Assembly: GCA_016794945.1 (NCBI GenBank)
Contig: JAEUIX010000213.1
Coordinates: 1-9,045, forward strand
Direction of reading: 5' to 3'
From: Phycisphaerae bacterium
Lineage (GTDB): Bacteria > Planctomycetota > Phycisphaerae > Phycisphaerales > UBA1924
DNA: 9,045 bases
Shown here: piece after piece, positions 4,897-9,045 of the stretch
Numbering within the stretch: position 1 is the stretch's first letter
Layout of the letters: the number at the start of each line of letters is the position of its first letter
Made by a program: the position numbers and the translations under genes
The notes under the pieces: generated by a model
Seen by the model: the letters and a program-made list of their open reading frames with translations, nothing else
What the model was told of the DNA's origin: nothing
Database searches by the model: none

Positions 4897-7203
4897 ATGG
4901 CAACCGCCTTGTCGATCGGCATCCCGGCGCTGGTGATCGGCGTGCCGCTGCTGATCATCGCCATCATCTACATCGTGGTGCCGACGTTCCGTGGCATCGG
5001 ATGGGTGTTCCGGCAGGTGTTCCGGTTCATCGGGGCGATGGTGACGGACGTCGTGCGGCTGGCGGGGGTGGCGATCACGGCCGTGGTCCTGAGCTTCCTG
5101 GCCCTGGCGAGCGTGGTGATGGGGCGATGGTCCGCGGCCCAGCACTACGGAAGGGCGATTCAGGGTGAGTTCGGCGCCGGCGGCGCGGCGATCTACCGGC
5201 TGGCGATCGGGCACTGGGCGCGACTGTTCTGCGCTGAGTCTCTGGTGGAAGGGATCGAACAGCGCGTGCCGCAGGCGGTAGCGGCGGCGCCCGGAGCGAC
5301 GGCGGCGCCGCGGGCGTTGCCCGCGGGCCCCGTGCGGGGCGCGGGCGAGAACGCGCCGCCGGCGCGGGCCGGGCAGTTCGACGGGTACGAGATCATCGGC
5401 ACGCTTCCGGGCGGCGGTTCGGGCGGGCGGCTGTACGTGGCGCGGCCGACGGCGATGAAGCAGGCGGCGTTCGAGCGGCAGGGGTTCGGGGCGATCGGCA
5501 CCGTGGGCGACGTGGTCATCAAGAGTTTTTCGGTGCGGGAAGGTTCGAGCCTGCCGCAGATCGTGCGAGAGAGCCGGGCGCTGGAGGCGGCCAAGAAACT
5601 CGGCCTGGTGCTGGAGCACGAACTGACCCCGGAGCGGTTCTTCTACGTCATGCGGTACGTGCCGGGCGACTCGCTGGGGATCGTGGCGACGCGCCTGCAC
5701 GCCGCCAGCGGCACCGGGGGCCTGGACGACGCGGGGTTGCGCCGGGTGATCGGCTACGCCGTGGACCTGGTGTCGACGCTCGATCAGTACCACCGCTCCG
5801 GATTGTGGCACAAAGACATCAAGCCGGACAACATCATCGTCAGCACGCTCGACGGGCGGGCCCACCTGGTTGACTTCGGCCTTCTGACCCCGATGCGATC
5901 GAGCCTGACGCTGACGACCCACGGCACGGAGTACTTCCGCGACCCCGAGATGGTGCGCATGGCGCTCAAGGGCGTCAAGGTCGCGGAGGTGGACGGGGGC
6001 CGGTTCGACGTGTACGGCGCGGGCGCCGTGCTGTTCTCGATCGTCGAAAACTCGTTCCCGGCGCACGGCGGCCTGTCGCAGATCACGCGCCGATGCCCCG
6101 ACGCGGTGCGGTGGATCGTTCGGCGCGCCATGGCCGACTACGACAAGCGATACCCCACGGCCGCGCTGATGCTCGCCGACCTTCGGTGCGTCGCCGGTGC
6201 GCCGGATCCGTACGCGGTGAAACCCGCGGATCTACCCAGCATGTCCAACGCGGCGGCCCTGCCCGTCGAGGCGGCGGTGGGGGCCGGGGCGGCCGCCGGG
6301 GTTGGGGCGTTCGGCGGGCCGGAGATGATGGTGGCCGGGCCGGCGCGGTTCACCCCGGTCGGCCCGGTGGCGGCGGCGGCGGTGCGTGCGCGCCCGATCG
6401 GCGTGAGCGCCGAGGAGCAGGTCCGTCGCGCGCGTCAGCGTGCGCAGGAGCGCAGCCAGCGGGCGCAGGGCCGCTTCGCCCGGCGCGGCAGCGACGCCGC
6501 CGTTCCGCGCATGCCAACCGGGATCAACGCGGGCGTCGTCGTCGCCATCGTTTTGTTCCTGGCGTTCGGCGGTCTCGTCGCCAGCGGGCTGGTGTTCACG
6601 TCCCGCTCGGCCGTCACCGTCGGCGCGCCGAGCGAGGATCGCCCCGCGGCGGTGCCGCCGATCGAGGTTGTGATGGCGACCGGGAGCGCGACCGACGGCC
6701 CGGCACCCGTGCCGGCGAGTCTGCGCGACCAGCGCGCCGCCCGCCGCGCGGCCGATCGGCCTGCGACAGTCGGCGGCCTGCCGATCATGATCATGCGCGA
6801 GCCGCTGGCGTTCGACCCGGCCTTCGAGCCGACAGCTCGGCTTCAGGTTGGTCGGCTTCGCGATGCGGGCTTTACCGTCGTTGCGGACGAGGCGGACGGG
6901 TCCAGCCCCGGCGACCGCGACACCGAGGCGATCAAGGCTGCCACCGAGGCCGCGGCCGAGCTGCGGCGGGCAGTCGGCGTTTCGCCTCTAGGCGGTGCGC
7001 AGGCCCGCGCAGCGGTCGAGGCGTGGCTTGCAGCGCAGGCCGGATCGGAACGGCTGGTGCGGCCGGGTGCGGTGGTCTGGTTCGCGCGGCATTCCAACGA
7101 CCCGGCTCGCATGATGGCGTGGGTGGTGGCCGGCCCCGGGCTTGACGCAGGGGCGCTTCGCGCGGCCCGGGCCGCGCTCACGGTGACCGAGCGAGCCAAC
7201 TGA
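4897..7203 (+). CDS. Transmembrane Ser/Thr protein kinase
   Basis: Hanks-type kinase predicted to phosphorylate Ser/Thr on partner proteins at the inner membrane. In the 768-residue product, hydrophobic helices lie near 5-28 and 53-76, then a helical region (77-128) and an Ala/Pro linker. The kinase domain runs from about 164 to 432: glycine-rich loop PGGGSGG (171-177), beta-3 lysine K209 in VVIKSF, catalytic loop HKDIKPDN (305-312, D307 and N312), DFG at 326-328, DPE in place of APE at 349-351, structural D371, and an arginine near 418 before YPTA. About 25 extra residues separate the glycine loop from K209. After an Ala/Gly-rich linker and a basic stretch (505-530) comes a third membrane helix (about 545-567). 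A C-terminal domain of about 200 residues that I do not recognise follows and is probably extracytoplasmic, a candidate sensor. All catalytic residues are present, so activity is expected. HKD replaces the commoner HRD. The start ATG 4897 begins right before the first helix, with only a weak ribosome-binding site. It follows the sigma factor on the same strand. Confidence 0.93.
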   Translation: MATALSIGIPALVIGVPLLIIAIIYIVVPTFRGIGWVFRQVFRFIGAMVTDVVRLAGVAITAVVLSFLALASVVMGRWSAAQHYGRAIQGEFGAGGAAIYRLAIGHWARLFCAESLVEGIEQRVPQAVAAAPGATAAPRALPAGPVRGAGENAPPARAGQFDGYEIIGTLPGGGSGGRLYVARPTAMKQAAFERQGFGAIGTVGDVVIKSFSVREGSSLPQIVRESRALEAAKKLGLVLEHELTPERFFYVMRYVPGDSLGIVATRLHAASGTGGLDDAGLRRVIGYAVDLVSTLDQYHRSGLWHKDIKPDNIIVSTLDGRAHLVDFGLLTPMRSSLTLTTHGTEYFRDPEMVRMALKGVKVAEVDGGRFDVYGAGAVLFSIVENSFPAHGGLSQITRRCPDAVRWIVRRAMADYDKRYPTAALMLADLRCVAGAPDPYAVKPADLPSMSNAAALPVEAAVGAGAAAGVGAFGGPEMMVAGPARFTPVGPVAAAAVRARPIGVSAEEQVRRARQRAQERSQRAQGRFARRGSDAAVPRMPTGINAGVVVAIVLFLAFGGLVASGLVFTSRSAVTVGAPSEDRPAAVPPIEVVMATGSATDGPAPVPASLRDQRAARRAADRPATVGGLPIMIMREPLAFDPAFEPTARLQVGRLRDAGFTVVADEADGSSPGDRDTEAIKAATEAAAELRRAVGVSPLGGAQARAAVEAWLAAQAGSERLVRPGAVVWFARHSNDPARMMAWVVAGPGLDAGALRAARAALTVTERAN

Positions 7204-7247
7204 ATCGGCGGCCGATCCGAGGGCGCCGCCCGACCGTACCATCAGGC

Positions 7248-9045
7248 ATGGAAGCGACGCGTCGCCTAGCGCACATGGCCCGACGGCGTGCGCTGCGGCG
7301 CGCGGCGGTTCGGGCCCTTGGCGCGGCGTTGCTGATCGGGGCGGTCGCGGGCTTCGCGGCGGTGTGTGTTTTCAAGGTCGCAGGCTGGACCAGCCCCTGG
7401 GCCTGGCCCCTTGGCGGCGGTCTGGCGGTGGCGGCGATGGTGGGTCTGGTCGTCGCTTGGTCGAGTCGCCCGAGCCCATTGCAGGCGGTGGCAGAGGTCG
7501 ACCGCGTTCTGAACACCCAGGATCGGCTCGCGACGGGTCTTCTGCTCGACTCCGCGCCGGAGCGCGACACAGGGTTTGTCGCCTGGGCGCGCCAGGAAGC
7601 GGATGAGCGTGCCGAAACCGTCGATCTTTCACGCGTCATGCGGCCGGTTTTCGGCTGGCAGTGGCGAACGTGGCCGGTGATCACGATCGCCGCGGCGGCG
7701 GTGGGCATCTGGGCGCCGACGGATCCGTTCGGGTGGCTGACCGCACGCGGCCCGGGGCAGATTGCTCGAGCGACGCCGGAAGAGGTCCGATCTGCCGCGG
7801 CGGACCTCGCGGCGGTTCGGCCAGACCCGCCCGTGATCGACCCGAATGCCCCGTCTGAGACGGAGGACCATCGCCACGCCGAAGCGCTCCGAGAGATCGA
7901 ACGGCAACTGCTCGAGGGCAAGTCGACGCCGCGCCAGGCCCGCCAGCAGGCGGCGACCGCGCTGGAGTCCATGGCTGCGGAGGCGGAACGCCGGTCGAAG
8001 CAGGCCGCCGCCGCGCGCGATGCGCTCCGCGACCGTCTGGCTCGGACCGGTGCTGCCGATCGCAGCGGTCCGGCGGAACTGAGGCGGGCGATTCGGTCTG
8101 GCGATGCGGAGGCGGTGCGGGATTCGGTGGAACGGCTGGCGCGAGAGGCCGGCGGCTTGTCGCCCCAGGATCGTGCGGCGATCGCTGAACAATTGGAAGA
8201 GGCGGCACGGCAGATCGACCGGCCCAGCGCCGCGACCGGGCCCGCCGATCAGCCCGCACCCGACGTGCCGGCGGAGGCGGCCGGTTCGGATGATCCGCAG
8301 CGGATCGAAGAAGCGCTCCGGCGGTCCGGCATGGACCCCGCGCAGGCAGCGGCCCGGGCCCAGCTACTGGCCGAGCAGAACCGGCAGGCGCGGGCACGAG
8401 AGGATGCAGATCGACAGGCACGCGAACTGTCCGACGCGATGCGCGACGCGGCCAATGAACTGCGTCAGCCGGCGCCGCCGCCCTCACCGCAACGAAAGCC
8501 CGGCGAACCGCAGCGAGGGCCGGACGAACGTCCGTCGGATGGGCGGTCGCCGCCGCGGGATCAGCCGCCGCAGCCGAACCCGGCGTCGCCGCCTGCTGGC
8601 AAGGACTCGAATCCCTCGACCACACGCGATCATGCGGAGCGGCCGCCGTCAACGCCGACTCCCGGCGGTCGGCCTGGCGACACCCCGTCCAAACCGTCCA
8701 GCCCCCCCAGTGGTTCGCCTCCTGGCGAACGACCCGCCGATCAGACGCCAGCTAAGCCCGGCGACCCCGGCGGCGGAGACACGCCGAAGTCACAGCCCTC
8801 CTCTCCCGACGCGGCCAAGAAGCCTGAGCCGACTCCGGGTGACTCGCCGGAACGGCAGCCGACCTCGGCCCCGTCACAGGGGCAACCAGGACCGACTCAA
8901 CAACAGCCGGGCTCGGGCAAGTCGGGCCCCAATCCGGAATCGACAGGTTCAACTTCGGCCGCGAAGGACCAACAGGAGCGCCCAGGGAACCAGCCTTCGG
9001 CTCAGCCCGCCGACAACCCCACCAAGAGCGGCGGGGAGAAGTCAG
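7248..9045 (+). CDS. Large membrane protein with coiled coil and Pro-rich tail (partial, 3' end missing)
   Basis: Open for 599 codons from ATG 7248 to the window edge with no stop, so the C-terminus is unknown. The N-terminus is strongly basic (residues 5-22, many Arg). Membrane helices follow near 22-42, 53-71 and 142-157. Between the second and third lies AVAEVDRVLNTQDRLATGLLL (80-100). This pattern of a dimer-like helix with D-R-L near T-G/A-L recalls DUF4175-type membrane proteins and similar uncharacterised proteins found near MoxR/DUF58 genes. That assignment is tentative. Residues about 175-405 are charged, Ala/Gln/Glu/Arg-rich and probably coiled coil (EALREIERQLLEG, ERLAREAGG, AEQLEEAARQ). 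From about 408 to the edge the chain is low-complexity, dominated by Pro, Gly, Ser, Gln, Asp and Lys, and looks disordered. The gene begins 44 bases after the kinase stop and may be co-transcribed. No clear ribosome-binding site is seen, and ATG 7275 is an alternative start. Confidence 0.85.
   Translation, partial: MEATRRLAHMARRRALRRAAVRALGAALLIGAVAGFAAVCVFKVAGWTSPWAWPLGGGLAVAAMVGLVVAWSSRPSPLQAVAEVDRVLNTQDRLATGLLLDSAPERDTGFVAWARQEADERAETVDLSRVMRPVFGWQWRTWPVITIAAAAVGIWAPTDPFGWLTARGPGQIARATPEEVRSAAADLAAVRPDPPVIDPNAPSETEDHRHAEALREIERQLLEGKSTPRQARQQAATALESMAAEAERRSKQAAAARDALRDRLARTGAADRSGPAELRRAIRSGDAEAVRDSVERLAREAGGLSPQDRAAIAEQLEEAARQIDRPSAATGPADQPAPDVPAEAAGSDDPQRIEEALRRSGMDPAQAAARAQLLAEQNRQARAREDADRQARELSDAMRDAANELRQPAPPPSPQRKPGEPQRGPDERPSDGRSPPRDQPPQPNPASPPAGKDSNPSTTRDHAERPPSTPTPGGRPGDTPSKPSSPPSGSPPGERPADQTPAKPGDPGGGDTPKSQPSSPDAAKKPEPTPGDSPERQPTSAPSQGQPGPTQQQPGSGKSGPNPESTGSTSAAKDQQERPGNQPSAQPADNPTKSGGEKS

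Noticed and set aside
3895..6066. Upstream part of a 1063-codon minus-strand open frame running antisense through the sigma factor and kinase genes
   Set aside because: Only its last 339 codons form a real gene with a ribosome-binding site. The rest is Arg/Pro/His-rich shadow typical of GC-rich DNA, opposite two clearly real genes.
7204..7247. Small inverted repeats in the kinase to membrane-protein gap (ATCGG...CCGAT and GGGC...GCCC)
   Set aside because: Arms of only 4-5 bp with 3-base loops and no T tract, expected by chance at this GC content.
7178..8652. Several minus-strand open frames of up to 323 codons opposite the right-end gene
   Set aside because: They are Arg/Pro/Ser/Ala-rich without domains, while the plus-strand frame is continuous with membrane helices and coiled coil.
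8475..9045. Repetitive proline/glycine codons considered as a DNA tandem repeat or CRISPR-like array
   Set aside because: The repetition is at the amino-acid composition level. No repeat unit recurs exactly at regular spacing.

Overview
The window is about 70% GC and coding-dense, from a bacterium with a cell-wall elongation system. A sigma factor with a C-terminal extension sits beside a transmembrane Ser/Thr kinase, next to proline-rich and coiled-coil membrane proteins. This mix suggests Planctomycetota, perhaps a Phycisphaerae-like lineage. The taxonomic call is inference from gene style, and no rRNA or other marker is present.

Left third (about 51-2699, minus strand): a classic mreB-mreC-mreD rod-shape operon, transcribed right to left. 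mreC and mreD overlap by 4 bases (GTGA). mreB has a plausible promoter upstream. Its best ribosome-binding site points to a CTG codon rather than the nearest ATG. Downstream mrd genes, if any, lie beyond the left edge.

Middle (2817-3894, minus strand): a 339-residue membrane-anchored coiled-coil protein of unknown function. It has a good ribosome-binding site and ends at a perfect 13-bp hairpin followed by a T tract, which separates it from the mre operon.

Right half (4045-9045, plus strand), transcribed divergently from the coiled-coil gene across about 150 bp: (1) an ECF-like sigma factor with a C-terminal extension; (2) a 768-residue membrane Ser/Thr kinase with two N-terminal hydrophobic helices, a central kinase domain, a third membrane helix and an unrecognised C-terminal domain of about 200 residues; (3) a large membrane protein, cut by the window end and open for 599 codons, with three membrane helices, coiled coil and a Pro/Gly/Gln/Ser-rich tail.

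The most interesting idea is that the kinase and sigma factor form a phospho-switch. In sigma region 2.2 the usual acidic 'DAED' motif reads T-V-R-D, so a threonine sits where an acidic residue normally is. This resembles the ECF43-type sigma factors that are activated by threonine phosphorylation. It is a hypothesis from the sequence, not a demonstrated function.
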